DNA of 64,000 nucleotides from an uncultured Lachnospiraceae bacterium (GCA_910577275.1 CAJTMW010000001.1:460608-524607); one strand, 5' to 3'. Shown: positions 25,047 to 34,270, counted from the first letter of the stretch. Made by a program: numbers and translations. Notes: generated by a model not told the origin, from the letters alone.

Positions 25047-26234
25047 TCATACGCCCTGTCCGCGCCGTGACAGATATATTTTGAGCGCCCCGAGCAATAG
25101 TAAATCCGCCAAAACCGCAATCACCACAGACCACATTCCGTAGACGATTCCGGCCTGCTGGGCAATTCTTCCAATGATAGACGGCATAATAATAGAGCCG
25201 AAGCTGGCAATGGTAAGCATGAAGCTCCATGCAAGCTGGTATTTTTGGATAATATAGCCTGCCACCGAAACCGTGGTGGGATAGATTCCCGACATGCTGA
25301 AACCAAAGCCCATAATGCCGATTACAATCATTCCCGCGTTTTTTCCAAAGAGAAGCACAAAGAAAAACAGGGCAAAGCCGATTCCCATGAGAACCAGCAG
25401 ATTTTCCTTTTTCATTTTCGTGGAAAGCCACGCCACGGTTAATCTCCCCGCCAGAATCATAACCCACAGCACACTCGCCATTATCTGAGAAAGAGCCGCG
25501 CTTAAAAGACCGGAATCCTCAAAATAAGTAATCAGCCAGCCGATAACTCCCTGTTCCGCGCAAAGATAAACAAACAGGACGGCCGTGCACAGCACAAAAA
25601 GCGGCTCCTTGAAAAACTGATAGTCTGATTTTCCTTTCTCCCGCTTCTCCTTTATCACCTTGTCGTTTCCCATGGGCATCAGGAAGTACAGCATCCAGGT
25701 GAGAATTCCCATCCCCAGCATAAAAAAGCAGATATACAGCCAGTATTTTCTGTCAAAAGATGTCACCAATGTAAGCAGGAGGGGAAACGAAAATGCGCCT
25801 ACGGCAAACATGGCATGAAGGCCGTTGATTGCCCACGCTTTACCGGGCGTTAAATTATTGATATTCGTATTGTTAAAATTGCTGGAAGCCCCTCTTGCCA
25901 GCCCTGTCAGAAGGAACGCAAGCATGAGTACCGGGCGGCTTCCCCCGAAGATTAAAAACAGAAACGAGATGGAAAAAAGACTTTCAAAAATCAGGATGCT
26001 CTTTTTTCTTCCCAGACGAACGGCCAGAATACCCGACAGAAATCCCGCCGCCAGATTCCCTATGGAATGGAGGCTGACAAGCAGGCCGCTGAAAGCATAG
26101 TCAAGCCCTTTCGCCTCTTTGATAAAAGGAAGAAGGGAGCCTATGGACAGAGCCAGCATACCGTTTACAAGAAACGCTCCGTAGCTTAAGAAAAACTGCC
26201 GCTTTTTTTCTCTGGTGTTCAATAATTCAAACAT
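25047..26234 (-). CDS. MFS transporter
   Basis: A protein of 395 residues with 12 predicted helices. The cytoplasmic loop after helix 2 reads AVRLGRKKS (near 72), the MFS motif A position. A linker of charged residues (KVIKEKREKGKSDY) splits the two halves. FNNTNINNLTPGKAWAINGLHAMFAVG resembles FucP-like sugar permeases, but the substrate is not assignable. It stands alone on this strand. Confidence 0.88.
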   Translation of the reverse strand: MFELLNTREKKRQFFLSYGAFLVNGMLALSIGSLLPFIKEAKGLDYAFSGLLVSLHSIGNLAAGFLSGILAVRLGRKKSILIFESLFSISFLFLIFGGSRPVLMLAFLLTGLARGASSNFNNTNINNLTPGKAWAINGLHAMFAVGAFSFPLLLTLVTSFDRKYWLYICFFMLGMGILTWMLYFLMPMGNDKVIKEKREKGKSDYQFFKEPLFVLCTAVLFVYLCAEQGVIGWLITYFEDSGLLSAALSQIMASVLWVMILAGRLTVAWLSTKMKKENLLVLMGIGFALFFFVLLFGKNAGMIVIGIMGFGFSMSGIYPTTVSVAGYIIQKYQLAWSFMLTIASFGSIIMPSIIGRIAQQAGIVYGMWSVVIAVLADLLLLGALKIYLSRRGQGV

Positions 26235-26271
26235 GATTTTATTTTTATCCTTTCCTGTAAAAGACTGTAAA

Positions 26272-26302
26272 AAGGGTGCGGACTGATAAGCTTCGCACCC
26301 TT
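26272..26302 (-). terminator. Intrinsic terminator after the 63-aa small gene
   Basis: A 9-bp stem AAGGGTGCG/CGCACCCTT (26272-26280 with 26294-26302) is followed on the minus strand by a T-rich run, 23 bp past the stop. Confidence 0.7.
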
Positions 26303-26324
26303 AATCATATACGGTTGTCTGTTT

Positions 26325-26516
26325 CTATTCCTTAATCTTGTCAATGTCTGTGAGATTAACGCCCGCAATATTCAATATTGCCTTTAAAACCAAATAATCA
26401 TCCTTTAAGCTATCGTATGTTTTTGTGGCGTTTTCTTCCTTTGCAATCAACATATGTTTCTGGACCTTCTGAAATTGTTCAATTGCATCTTTCGCCACAT
26501 CAAGAGTATTCGGCAT
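26325..26516 (-). CDS. Small hypothetical protein (63 aa)
   Basis: A protein of 63 residues beginning MPNTLDVAKDAIEQFQK, predicted helical and charged with no membrane segment. A very strong RBS (AGGAGGTGA) and its own terminator support a real gene. I do not recognise the family. Confidence 0.7.
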   Translation of the reverse strand: MPNTLDVAKDAIEQFQKVQKHMLIAKEENATKTYDSLKDDYLVLKAILNIAGVNLTDIDKIKE

Positions 26517-26625
26517 ATCGTATCACCTCCTGACATGATAAAACGATTATTGTGACAGATTCAGTATACCACAACTGCAAAACAAAGTCTATCCGTTTTC
26601 CGAAAGAAAGGACAGCGCAAAAATT

Positions 26626-27357
26626 TTATAACCGGATATCCACAGGCGTATAGGCCGTTGAAACTACCTTTTCTTCTTTTTCTTCTTTTTCTTCTTTTTC
26701 TTCTTTTTCTTCCTTGTCCTCCGTCGCGTCCGAAGCCTTCTTATCCTTCTCCTTTGTTTCTGAATCCTCCGCCTTTTTCAGTGTCTCGCCCGCGTCCCTT
26801 AAGGTATTCATCTGCGATTCCGATGCCGCCCGGGCGCGCTTTTCCACTTCGGCAAGCTCTTTTTCCTTATCGGAGGTATCGCCGCTCTCCATCTTGATTT
26901 CGGATTTTATAATTCCTGCCCGGTTTTCCATTCTCTTTGCCGTATTTCCCTGAATCCGCGCCTGTCCTGCCGCCATGTCGGCGGAAATAATGGCTGACAT
27001 CCCTGCCTCGGACATGCCGCCTGTCTGACCGCCTTTACCGGCCTTTGTGTTTCTGCTGCCGCCGGTCAGCTCCGTTACCGGCGAATCGGATTTTTCCTCC
27101 TGCTTTTCTCTGCGCAGCTCAATCTGATGCTGGCGGAGCTGGATATTCAGCTCATTGATTTCCTGCTGAATCTCCTGACGCTTCTTCATCTTTTCCTCGG
27201 GACTTAAGTTTTCATCCGATGAAATATCCTGCAATTTTTTCTGTGCGTCCGAAATCTGCTTCTGGAGCTGTCTGCTGTAAGCGTCAGTCCCCTGACCGAT
27301 TCCTGTCATGCCGTTCCCGCTCTGCATCCCTGCTCCGTTTACTCCGTTAATCTGCAT
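26626..27357 (-). CDS. FlxA-like family protein with Glu/Lys repeat tail
   Basis: A protein of 243 residues. The N-terminal half (about 25-90) is a coiled coil resembling FlxA-like proteins (DAYSRQLQKQISDAQKKLQ, LSPEEKMKKRQEIQQEIN). Near the C-terminus is a KEE/EEK triplet repeat, encoded by about five copies of a 9-bp TTTTTCTTC-type unit (26669-26712), which could expand or contract in frame. No signal peptide is seen. The function is unknown. Confidence 0.75.
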   Translation of the reverse strand: MQINGVNGAGMQSGNGMTGIGQGTDAYSRQLQKQISDAQKKLQDISSDENLSPEEKMKKRQEIQQEINELNIQLRQHQIELRREKQEEKSDSPVTELTGGSRNTKAGKGGQTGGMSEAGMSAIISADMAAGQARIQGNTAKRMENRAGIIKSEIKMESGDTSDKEKELAEVEKRARAASESQMNTLRDAGETLKKAEDSETKEKDKKASDATEDKEEKEEKEEKEEKEEKVVSTAYTPVDIRL

Positions 27358-27508
27358 TTTTCTGCCTCCTTGCTGCCTGACAAAATCCTGTAAATATCTT
27401 GTCAGGAATGTTTTTGTATGTTTGCATTACGTTCTCTGCATAGAGTTTCGGGAGGTTTTTCCTGTTTATTAAGAGAGTTTGCGCAAAGCGTCCTTTTTTT
27501 GTTGTGAA

Positions 27509-28882
27509 CTATTCCAGCATCATCATAACGGTTAAAACAAATCCGTTTCCTTCCTGCCGGACATCAATATCGCCGTGATATCTCCCGGCAACCTTCCGCA
27601 TGTTTTTCAATCCGAACCCATGCCCGCTCCCGCCCTTTGCGCTCTCCGGCAGGCCGCTGTCTTTGTCTGTGACAAGCTTTCCGGTAAAGGAATTTCTGAC
27701 TTCTATCATATATACGTTTCTCTGCCGCCATGATTTTATATGAATGAAGGGGCTCTCACAGCTTCCGGCGGCCTCCATTGCATTGTCCAGCGCGTTGTTC
27801 AAAATAATGCTGACATCAAAGGCGTTTACCCCCGTCCCCTCCGGGTAATGAAAATCGCAGACAAAATCAATGCCTCTCTCCCGCGCCTCCTTTTGCTTTT
27901 CCGCCAGTATGACGTCCGTCACAGGGTTTCCGGTTTTCATTTCCTCCTCGATTTTATATAGCTGTTCTTTCAGACCTGACAGATAAACCTCCGCATCCCG
28001 GTGCTCCTTTTTATCCAGAAGCGCTTCCAGAGTCAGGACATGATTCCCCATGTCGTGTTTCAGCCCCCGGATATCGCTGTAAACGGCCTCCATCTGACCG
28101 ATATGCCTTTTCATGTCCGCCATCTGCTCCGCCAGCACGGCGCTTTCCTTTTCCTTTCTGTGGCTGCCCTTAATGCTCTGATACAGTACGATTGTGGTGA
28201 GGATTGCCCCGTACGATACCATCTGATACAGAGCCCTAATCAGCATATACTGAGAATAAACGTTCCAGATATAGGTGCCAAAGGTTCCCAGCCAGACATT
28301 GGAAAAATAAAGAAAAATCAAATAGCCGGTCAGCGCCAGAAAGGGCGTTGCCAGCATAAGCGCCAGCTCCTTTGCCTGCATATTTTCCCTTTTATGGACA
28401 TATATCCTGTTTATCATCCTGACAAGCGCTTTCATGGTAAAAAAAGTCAAAATGACATAGACGATTTCTATCGCCGCAAAACATCCGAACTGCCGCCATA
28501 AATTCTGCTGGACAAAGGGCAGATAAATAATTTTTTCAAATAAAATGTCTATGGGAATAATCGCCAGACTGCCGGTGATGGCATTTAAGAGATACATCAG
28601 CATGGCAAGAAAGAGTTTCTGGGCATAGTTTCGCCGGTCGCAAAGGCACATCGCCGCAAGAGATGCCAGAACGCCCATTCCATAGGCTATGATGCCGTCC
28701 ATCTCCCACGGAACAAAATAAACCGCAAACATCATCGCCACATAGGCAAGTCCCGCCGCCCATGCCTTTCTTTTTCCGTCCAGATACGGTTCCGTAAAAC
28801 GGCCAAACCAGAAACCGGTTATGCCAATCCGTATAAGGGCGCAGACCTGCGCCGTTATGTCCCAATACCTCTCCATATTCAT
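27509..28882 (-). CDS. AgrC-like GHKL sensor histidine kinase
   Basis: A protein of 457 residues. About six or seven N-terminal membrane helices (1-215) precede a dimerisation helix carrying the phospho-acceptor region LKHDMGNHVLTLEALL (about 275), then the GHKL ATPase (about 345-455) with ILNNALDNAMEAA and GHGFGLKNM. It overlaps the LytTR regulator gene by 4 bp. Such pairs sense peptides or membrane stress. No AgrD/AgrB genes are in view. Confidence 0.92.
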   Translation of the reverse strand: MNMERYWDITAQVCALIRIGITGFWFGRFTEPYLDGKRKAWAAGLAYVAMMFAVYFVPWEMDGIIAYGMGVLASLAAMCLCDRRNYAQKLFLAMLMYLLNAITGSLAIIPIDILFEKIIYLPFVQQNLWRQFGCFAAIEIVYVILTFFTMKALVRMINRIYVHKRENMQAKELALMLATPFLALTGYLIFLYFSNVWLGTFGTYIWNVYSQYMLIRALYQMVSYGAILTTIVLYQSIKGSHRKEKESAVLAEQMADMKRHIGQMEAVYSDIRGLKHDMGNHVLTLEALLDKKEHRDAEVYLSGLKEQLYKIEEEMKTGNPVTDVILAEKQKEARERGIDFVCDFHYPEGTGVNAFDVSIILNNALDNAMEAAGSCESPFIHIKSWRQRNVYMIEVRNSFTGKLVTDKDSGLPESAKGGSGHGFGLKNMRKVAGRYHGDIDVRQEGNGFVLTVMMMLE

Positions 28883-29622
28883 CGGTCCAATCCTCTTTTC
28901 CGGTTATACCTCAGGTATCCTTTCACAAACCCGGGATAATTCTTTTTTGACATCAGCGTCTGCCCTTTTTCCAGAAAAACCGTGGAGGAATCATATTTCA
29001 CCACATACTTAAAGTGAATCAGATACGACCTGTGGGGACGGAAAAAATCCTCTCCGAGCTTCTTCTCCAAATCCGTTATCCTTCCGTAATACTCGATTTC
29101 CTCATTCAGAGTATGCAGAACAATTTTGCGGTTAAAGACCTCCGCATAAACAATATCGCTGCACAGGATTCTCATATGGGAGCTGCCGGCCTTTACAAGA
29201 AGCGATTTTTCCTTCTCCTTTGTCTGCTCCTGTCGGCGTGCCTGCTCCTGCCGGCGGCTCTCCCGCTCCCCGCACTGTTCTGCGGCGCGGCAAAGCACTT
29301 CCTCAAACTTTTCGTCGCTAAAAGGCTTGACCAGATAATGGAATGCCCCCACGTCAAAAGCCTGAAACACATAAGATTCCGCTGCCGTCACAAAAATCAG
29401 AATGGTTTCTTCATTGAAAGCCCGCAGCCTTCTCGCCGTCTCCACCCCGTCCATTCCGGGCATCTGAATATCCAGAAACAGGATATCCGGCCGCTCTCCG
29501 GCAGAAAGCAGTTCTTCCCCGTCTGCATAAAAACAGAGATTTGCCCGGGGATACAGCTTTTTTACTTTACCCGCAAGCAAATCTCTCACTTCTTTTTCAT
29601 CATCGCATATTGCTATCAGCAT
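28879..29622 (-). CDS. LytTR family response regulator (AgrA/VirR-like)
   Basis: A protein of 247 residues: a receiver domain (1-120, DILFLDIQMPGMDGVETA with the phospho-accepting Asp, conserved Lys in LVKPFSDEKF) and a LytTR DNA-binding domain (about 143-240, FFRPHRSYLIHFKYV). An Arg/Gln/Glu-rich linker (ESRRQEQARRQEQTKEKEK) joins them. It is upstream of and coupled to the histidine kinase gene. Confidence 0.94.
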   Translation of the reverse strand: MLIAICDDEKEVRDLLAGKVKKLYPRANLCFYADGEELLSAGERPDILFLDIQMPGMDGVETARRLRAFNEETILIFVTAAESYVFQAFDVGAFHYLVKPFSDEKFEEVLCRAAEQCGERESRRQEQARRQEQTKEKEKSLLVKAGSSHMRILCSDIVYAEVFNRKIVLHTLNEEIEYYGRITDLEKKLGEDFFRPHRSYLIHFKYVVKYDSSTVFLEKGQTLMSKKNYPGFVKGYLRYNRKRGLDR

Positions 29623-29627
29623 TTTAT

Positions 29628-29870
29628 CTATCCTTCAATCCATGATTCTATATTGCCGTTTTCCTCGTCTCTTAGCATGCTCCAGATATATTCCGGCGAT
29701 TCGGCATATAATTCTGAATCCTTATTCTGCAATAATTCATAAGTCATTGTTTTCAGAAGCTTCTTAAATGCGGTTTCTTCCGAACAGTTACCTTCTTTGC
29801 TGATACGCTTCACCAGATAAACGGAGATTGCCTGTATTGATTTATTAATATTAACGCTTGTTGCTTTCAT
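29628..29870 (-). CDS. Small protein of the DUF3990 cassette (80 aa)
   Basis: A helical acidic protein of 80 residues (SIQAISVYLVKRISKEGN ... SPEYIWSMLRDEENG). It overlaps the DUF3990 gene by 4 bp (ATGA), so translation is coupled. No family is securely recognised. By position it could be an antitoxin or accessory protein. Confidence 0.7.
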   Translation of the reverse strand: MKATSVNINKSIQAISVYLVKRISKEGNCSEETAFKKLLKTMTYELLQNKDSELYAESPEYIWSMLRDEENGNIESWIEG

Positions 29871-30436
29871 AGGACAATCTCCCTTCTTATATTTTTAAAA
29901 CGCAGCTTTCGAATTGCTGCCTCCGTCCCGAAAAAATACTGCTTAGGTAAATTTTCCGGCCTTAATTCATCTGTCAACGCGTCCAGAACTTCATCAGAAT
30001 AATTTGACCCCAGCAATACTTCCTTATAGGAATTAATAATCGTAACTGTATTTTCATCCGCGGTGGGCCCTATTACAATATCATATCCATGTTTACTTGT
30101 CTCGGAAGACCTGTTATATAAAACAAAGCGCACCCATTCCCTATCTGCTTTTCCAAACACTTTAACCTTCAATTCCCCCGGATTGCTTATACAGTCGTCA
30201 TCAAATTCCAGATTATACCGGTACGCCTGATATCTTTTTTCTTTATATTGAGGATTTCTTCTTTTAATTCCTGCTTCTCTCACCTCAAGCCTGCGCTTAT
30301 TTCTACGCGCAATATTTTCTGCATGCACCTTTACCGCCGTTGCATAAAATCCCTTTCCAAAATCCTTATATCCTTTTCCCAGTGCTATATCAATTTCTGT
30401 TATATCAGAAGTCGTTCCATGAAACAAATCCAGCAT
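29867..30436 (-). CDS. DUF3990 domain protein, ADP-ribosyltransferase-like
   Basis: A soluble protein of 189 residues. The N-terminal LFHGTTSDI (His6) and KGFYATAVKVHAENIAR (Tyr31) resemble the first two catalytic positions of H-Y-E type ADP-ribosyltransferases, a clan in which I recall DUF3990 being placed. The third catalytic residue cannot be assigned by eye. It lies between two tiny genes with 1- and 4-bp overlaps, an arrangement like a toxin with partner proteins. Its activity has not been shown. Confidence 0.75.
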   Translation of the reverse strand: MLDLFHGTTSDITEIDIALGKGYKDFGKGFYATAVKVHAENIARRNKRRLEVREAGIKRRNPQYKEKRYQAYRYNLEFDDDCISNPGELKVKVFGKADREWVRFVLYNRSSETSKHGYDIVIGPTADENTVTIINSYKEVLLGSNYSDEVLDALTDELRPENLPKQYFFGTEAAIRKLRFKNIRREIVL

Positions 30437-30654
30437 CAGCCCCCTGCCTCCATCGCCTCTATATAGGATTTCAAATCCGATAAAATCCCCTCTATGCCCA
30501 TTGAATTATATTCTTCATAGCTTGAATCAATATACCACAGTAAGTCATATTCCTCCAAAATATCACTGACCTTGCTAAAATTTATTTTCCATTCCTGACT
30601 CATGCTGTTCGCTATCGTAATTTGCATATTTAATACGTTATCGCTTCTTGTCAT
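30436..30654 (-). CDS. DUF3791-like small protein (72 aa)
   Basis: A protein of 72 residues. The core VSDILEEYDLLWYIDSSYEE followed by YNSMGIEGILSDLKSYI fits the DUF3791 pattern. Its stop overlaps the DUF3990 start by one base. It is first in the three-gene cassette and could be a partner or antitoxin of the DUF3990 protein. Confidence 0.72.
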   Translation of the reverse strand: MTRSDNVLNMQITIANSMSQEWKINFSKVSDILEEYDLLWYIDSSYEEYNSMGIEGILSDLKSYIEAMEAGG

Positions 30655-30744
30655 TGCTTACCTCATATCTCATTTTTATGACCTTCCGCTTTTTTCTCTA
30701 CCACAGCATCATACAATAATCCCTCAAAGATGTCCAGCATGATT

Positions 30745-32961
30745 CTAAATCTTTACAATCACCGGCAGCCGCCCTCCCATTCTGCAAAGCAGCTCATTGC
30801 TGATGCTTCCCGCATTGTCCGCTATGGCAGGGGCGGAAATCCCTCCGTCCTCCTCCATCCCTATCAGCGTCGCCACATCCCCTCTCGCCACCTCTCCGGC
30901 ATCCGTCACATCGACGGCAAGCTGGTCCATGCAGACTCTCCCCGCCACAGGAACAGCCTGTCCGTTAATAAGAACCTGTCCCCTTCCGCAGGACAATGCT
31001 CTGGGATAGCCGTCTGCGTAGCCTATGGAAAGCAGCGCAATCCGGCTCTCCCGCTCCGCCGTATACGCCCTCCCGTAGCCCACGCTCTCTCCCGCCTTTA
31101 TATTGCGCACTAAAGTAACACGGCACTTTAAGGAAAGCACCGGACGCAAATCCGGCTTTATCAGCGTGTCATCTCCCGGGGAGCTGAAAACTCCGTAAAG
31201 GGCAATTCCGATTCGCACATAATCGCAGGAAAGCTCCGGGTAATTCAGGAGACCGTAGCTGCTTTGCATATGCAGTTTGGGAACCGGAATCCCTTTTTCC
31301 TCCATCTCCTCCACCAGCGCATAGAAACGCGCAATCTGCCCTCTGGTAAAAGCCTCGTCCGCAGGCTCCCTGCTGTCCGCACAGCAAAAATGGGTAAACA
31401 TCCCGTCTATACGGAGATTTTTCATGGAAAAAATTTTTTCCACCTTTGAAAATTCCTCCCACGGAATCCCCAGCCTGTGCATTCCGGTGTCGATTTTCAA
31501 ATGAGTTTTCACAAAAATTCCCTGTTTGTTCAGCAGGGACGCATACTCAAAGCTTATTAATGTCTGGGTTAAATCATACTTTTTCAGCTCCCGGGCGCGG
31601 CTTACGGCGGTATATCCAAGAATCAGAATTTCCCCTTTGACGCCATACCGCCGCAGCGCAATTCCCTCGTCAATGGTCGCCACGGCATAGCTCCCAACGC
31701 CCATTTTATTTAAATGGACGGCAGTTTCATAAGCGCCGTGTCCATAAGCCTGCGCCTTTACCACAGCCATCAACTGGCAGCCTTCCGGCATGATTTTTTG
31801 TATTTCCCTTACATTGTGCTCCAGATTGCCTAAGTCTACCTCCACATAGGCTCTGTCCGTTCCGCCGCCGGATTTTCTCTTTTTCGGTTTGAAATTATCC
31901 GTAAAAACAGTTATCACAATACCGGCAAGGGTGGAAAGCAGGCATACTGAAAGATAGTGCGCCGCGCTGTTTTCCACAAGAAGCTCCTGTAAATGAAAGA
32001 TTTTTGCAAAAAGCCGGAGCGCCACAATTACCAGCGGATGAATGATGTAAATTACCAGAGACAGCGTTCTGACCCTCGTAAGCCTCCTTCCCCGAAAGCC
32101 CAGAAGGATGCGAAACAGGAAGTACATGCAGGGCAGAAGGAATACGTACATGCTGTCATGCCGCTGTACCCCCAGCCCGTGCAGGGTCATTGCCTCCCCA
32201 AACATCAAGGCAAAGCTGACTGCAAATCCAAGGTAGTTTTTTATCAGAGCCCGCTCTGCGCTTTTCGGGCTATTTCCTGTGCCGTCCTTATCCGTCCTTT
32301 GGGCGGCAGGAAATCCGTTCCCGCAGAAAACGCCTCCTTCATTATCCGCAAGAAAGCCTCCCAGCACGAAAAACACCGGCGCAAAGAAAATGCCGTTCCT
32401 CGTATAATCCGACACCTGAAAAATCAGCGTATAAAAATACCGGAAAGCCGGAATCCTTTCCGTAAATCCGTAATAGCTGTCGCCAGACAGGCCCAGGATA
32501 TATAAAACAGCGGTTACGGCAAACGCCTTTTTGTAGCCCGACCGCTTCGCCAGATACCAGGCAAGGCTTCCTCCTATTACCGATGCGGGCAGATACCACA
32601 GATGGTACAGGGTGCCGTCAAACAAAATATCCTTTATCAGCTCCGGTAAAAAGGGCTCCATCCGAAAATAACCGTTATAGATATTGACAGGAATGTACAT
32701 CAAAATCGCCAGCGCATAGATGGACACCGTCTTTTTCACGAAGGAAAGCAGTTTCTGTCCGTCCCGGGAATATCCGGAAATCAGAAAGAATCCCGATGTC
32801 ATAAAAAAGAAAGGCACACCGATACGGGCGATAATTCTTGTCAAAATGAAATCTCCCTGCGCGCTGACAGAGGCCAGGGGCGAGGTGTGAATGGCAACTA
32901 TCAGGTAAGCCGCAATCAGCCGGAAGCAGTCGATTCCTGTATAAGATTTATTGTTATTCAT
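30745..32961 (-). CDS. vanT: VanT-type membrane-bound serine/alanine racemase
   Basis: A two-part protein of 738 residues. The N-terminal half (about 1-345) is an acyltransferase-3-like membrane domain of about ten helices, beginning GIDCFRLIAAYLIVAIHTS. The C-terminal half (about 370-735) is a fold-type III PLP racemase with the PLP lysine in AVVKAQAYGHG and the Tyr loop in SVGYGRAYTAE. This fusion is diagnostic of VanT, which makes D-Ser for D-Ala-D-Ser precursors. ATG 32961 directly follows the vanG stop with GGAG eight bases before; a longer in-frame start would overlap vanG. Confidence 0.93.
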   Translation of the reverse strand: MNNNKSYTGIDCFRLIAAYLIVAIHTSPLASVSAQGDFILTRIIARIGVPFFFMTSGFFLISGYSRDGQKLLSFVKKTVSIYALAILMYIPVNIYNGYFRMEPFLPELIKDILFDGTLYHLWYLPASVIGGSLAWYLAKRSGYKKAFAVTAVLYILGLSGDSYYGFTERIPAFRYFYTLIFQVSDYTRNGIFFAPVFFVLGGFLADNEGGVFCGNGFPAAQRTDKDGTGNSPKSAERALIKNYLGFAVSFALMFGEAMTLHGLGVQRHDSMYVFLLPCMYFLFRILLGFRGRRLTRVRTLSLVIYIIHPLVIVALRLFAKIFHLQELLVENSAAHYLSVCLLSTLAGIVITVFTDNFKPKKRKSGGGTDRAYVEVDLGNLEHNVREIQKIMPEGCQLMAVVKAQAYGHGAYETAVHLNKMGVGSYAVATIDEGIALRRYGVKGEILILGYTAVSRARELKKYDLTQTLISFEYASLLNKQGIFVKTHLKIDTGMHRLGIPWEEFSKVEKIFSMKNLRIDGMFTHFCCADSREPADEAFTRGQIARFYALVEEMEEKGIPVPKLHMQSSYGLLNYPELSCDYVRIGIALYGVFSSPGDDTLIKPDLRPVLSLKCRVTLVRNIKAGESVGYGRAYTAERESRIALLSIGYADGYPRALSCGRGQVLINGQAVPVAGRVCMDQLAVDVTDAGEVARGDVATLIGMEEDGGISAPAIADNAGSISNELLCRMGGRLPVIVKI

Positions 32962-32962
32962 G

Positions 32963-34021
32963 CTATTCTCCGCCGCCTGCATACAGTCCCGCCAGCTTAT
33001 CCAGCATTTCCGCAAATGACAGGCCGATTCCCTTCATCATACTGGGATAGCGGCTGTGGGCGGTAAAACCCGGAATCGTATTCACCTCGTTAAAAACAAT
33101 TTCCTTATCCGGCGTCAGAAACATATCCACTCTTGCAAAGCCCTCGCAGCCAAGTGCCCTGTAGATAGTCTTTGCCGCCTCCTGAATCCGCTTTTCCGTA
33201 TCTGCGTCAATTCTCGCCGGCATATGGATTCGGGAGGATTTCAGGGTGTATTTTTCCGTAAAATCAAAAAACCCCTCCGACAGCTCAATTTCATCCACCC
33301 TTCCCACAATAAGTTCTTCCCTGCCAAGCACGGCGCAGCCCACCTCAAAGCCCTCCACCGCCTCCTCCACGATTGCCTTGCTGTCATGGGACAGGGCAAG
33401 CGCTATGGCGCTGTCAAGCGCGCTTTCATCCGCCACTTTCGTGATGCCAAAGGAGGAACCCGCCCGGAGGGGCTTTACAAAAAGCGGAAAAGACAGGCTT
33501 TTTCTGATTTCCTCGCCGGCCTTTTCCCTTTCGCTCCGCCCGAAAGCCACTGATTTCGGCGCTTTTATCCCCGCCAGAGCCGCCAGTTTGTGGGCTTTGT
33601 CTTTATCCATACACAGAGCGGAGGAAAGGATGCCGCATCCGATAACCGGAATCCCTGCCAGTTCAAACACCCCCTGAACGGTTCCGTCCTCTCCGTTTTT
33701 CCCGTGAAGCACAGGAAAGGCAAGGTCCGCCTCCATCAGCTCGAAGCTTTCGCCGGAGAGCGCAAGAAAGCCTCTGTGGGAGGGATTCACGGAAGGAACG
33801 ACCTCCCGCAGCTTCCCCTTTTCCTTTTCCCATCTGCCCTCTGCAACCTTCCTGTACGGCCCGGTATAGTGAAACCACCTGCCCTCTCTGGTAATCCCGA
33901 TTGGAAGGATATCGTATTTTTCCTTATTCATATTTTCCAGAACCGCCGCCGCGGACTGCAGCGACACCTCATGCTCCGTGGATTTTCCGCCGAAAATCAC
34001 GGCAATTTTCTTTCTGCTCAT
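32963..34021 (-). CDS. vanG: D-alanine--D-serine ligase, VanG type
   Basis: An ATP-grasp ligase of 352 residues. It shows the N-terminal IAVIFGGKSTEHEVSLQSA, LHGKNGEDGTVQG, the glycine-rich KPLRAGSSFGITKV and C-terminal metal-binding NEVNTIPGFTAHSRYPSM. The segment FTEKYTLKSSRIHMPARI resembles VanG-type D-Ala-D-Ser ligases rather than D-Ala-D-Ala Ddl. vanT directly downstream supports D-Ser as the second substrate. An altered peptidoglycan terminus would lower vancomycin affinity; whether the cluster is expressed or confers resistance cannot be told from sequence. Confidence 0.92.
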   Translation of the reverse strand: MSRKKIAVIFGGKSTEHEVSLQSAAAVLENMNKEKYDILPIGITREGRWFHYTGPYRKVAEGRWEKEKGKLREVVPSVNPSHRGFLALSGESFELMEADLAFPVLHGKNGEDGTVQGVFELAGIPVIGCGILSSALCMDKDKAHKLAALAGIKAPKSVAFGRSEREKAGEEIRKSLSFPLFVKPLRAGSSFGITKVADESALDSAIALALSHDSKAIVEEAVEGFEVGCAVLGREELIVGRVDEIELSEGFFDFTEKYTLKSSRIHMPARIDADTEKRIQEAAKTIYRALGCEGFARVDMFLTPDKEIVFNEVNTIPGFTAHSRYPSMMKGIGLSFAEMLDKLAGLYAGGGE

Positions 34022-34090
34022 TTTTTATATTCTCCTGTTCTGATTTCCTGCGGGTATCGCCTTTATTCCTGTTGGCAACGAATCAGGCCT

Positions 34091-34143
34091 GCAGCCGCTA
34101 AATGTGCATGCAAGCATGCCCGCCTGGCCCTTTGCCCGCAAAA
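34091..34143. repeat. Leader repeat (family R4, copy 1) before vanG
   Basis: About 53 bp beginning GCAGCCGCTAAATGTGCAT and ending TTTGCCCGCAAAA. It is a diverged duplicate of 36210-36262 in the vanR leader, with the same orientation and a similar distance from the promoter. Confidence 0.6.
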
Positions 34144-34160
34144 TAATCCGGCTCACGCAG

Positions 34161-34208
34161 ACGGCGCCCCCGCTCTGATACTCATTGTATCGAAAGCAGA
34201 GGCGCCGT
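34161..34208 (-). promoter_or_regulatory. Hairpin at the 5' end of the vanG leader
   Basis: Outer stem ACGGCGCC (34161-34168) with GGCGCCGT (34201-34208), inner stem GATAC/GTATC. On the minus strand it starts within about 10-20 nt of the predicted transcript start and has no U-tract after it, so it looks like a 5' leader hairpin rather than a terminator on that strand. Confidence 0.5.
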
Positions 34209-34224
34209 TTCTTTCTTAGCTCCT

Positions 34225-34270
34225 AAAATATTCAATTATTTTTCTGCGGAATTTCTTATGATTTTCCTAA
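34225..34270 (-). promoter_or_regulatory. vanG promoter with candidate VanR box
   Basis: On the minus strand two adjacent 11-mers, TTAGGAAAATC (34260-34270) and ATAAGAAATTC (34249-34259), form a direct repeat, followed 18 bp later by -10 TATTTT (34225-34230). The same arrangement precedes vanR. Direct repeats of 11 bp next to the -10 fit OmpR/PhoB-class activators such as VanR. Confidence 0.65.

Noticed and set aside
30663..30740. 25-codon minus-strand frame (MLDIFEGLLYDAVVEKK...) between vanT and the DUF3791-like gene.
   Set aside because: No ribosome binding site and too short to judge; it might be a remnant of a longer gene but this cannot be shown.
32963..34021. Calling the ligase a housekeeping D-Ala-D-Ala Ddl.
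   Set aside because: The neighbouring VanT racemase, VanRS pair and VanG-like EKYTLKSSRIHMPARI segment favour a D-Ala-D-Ser ligase.
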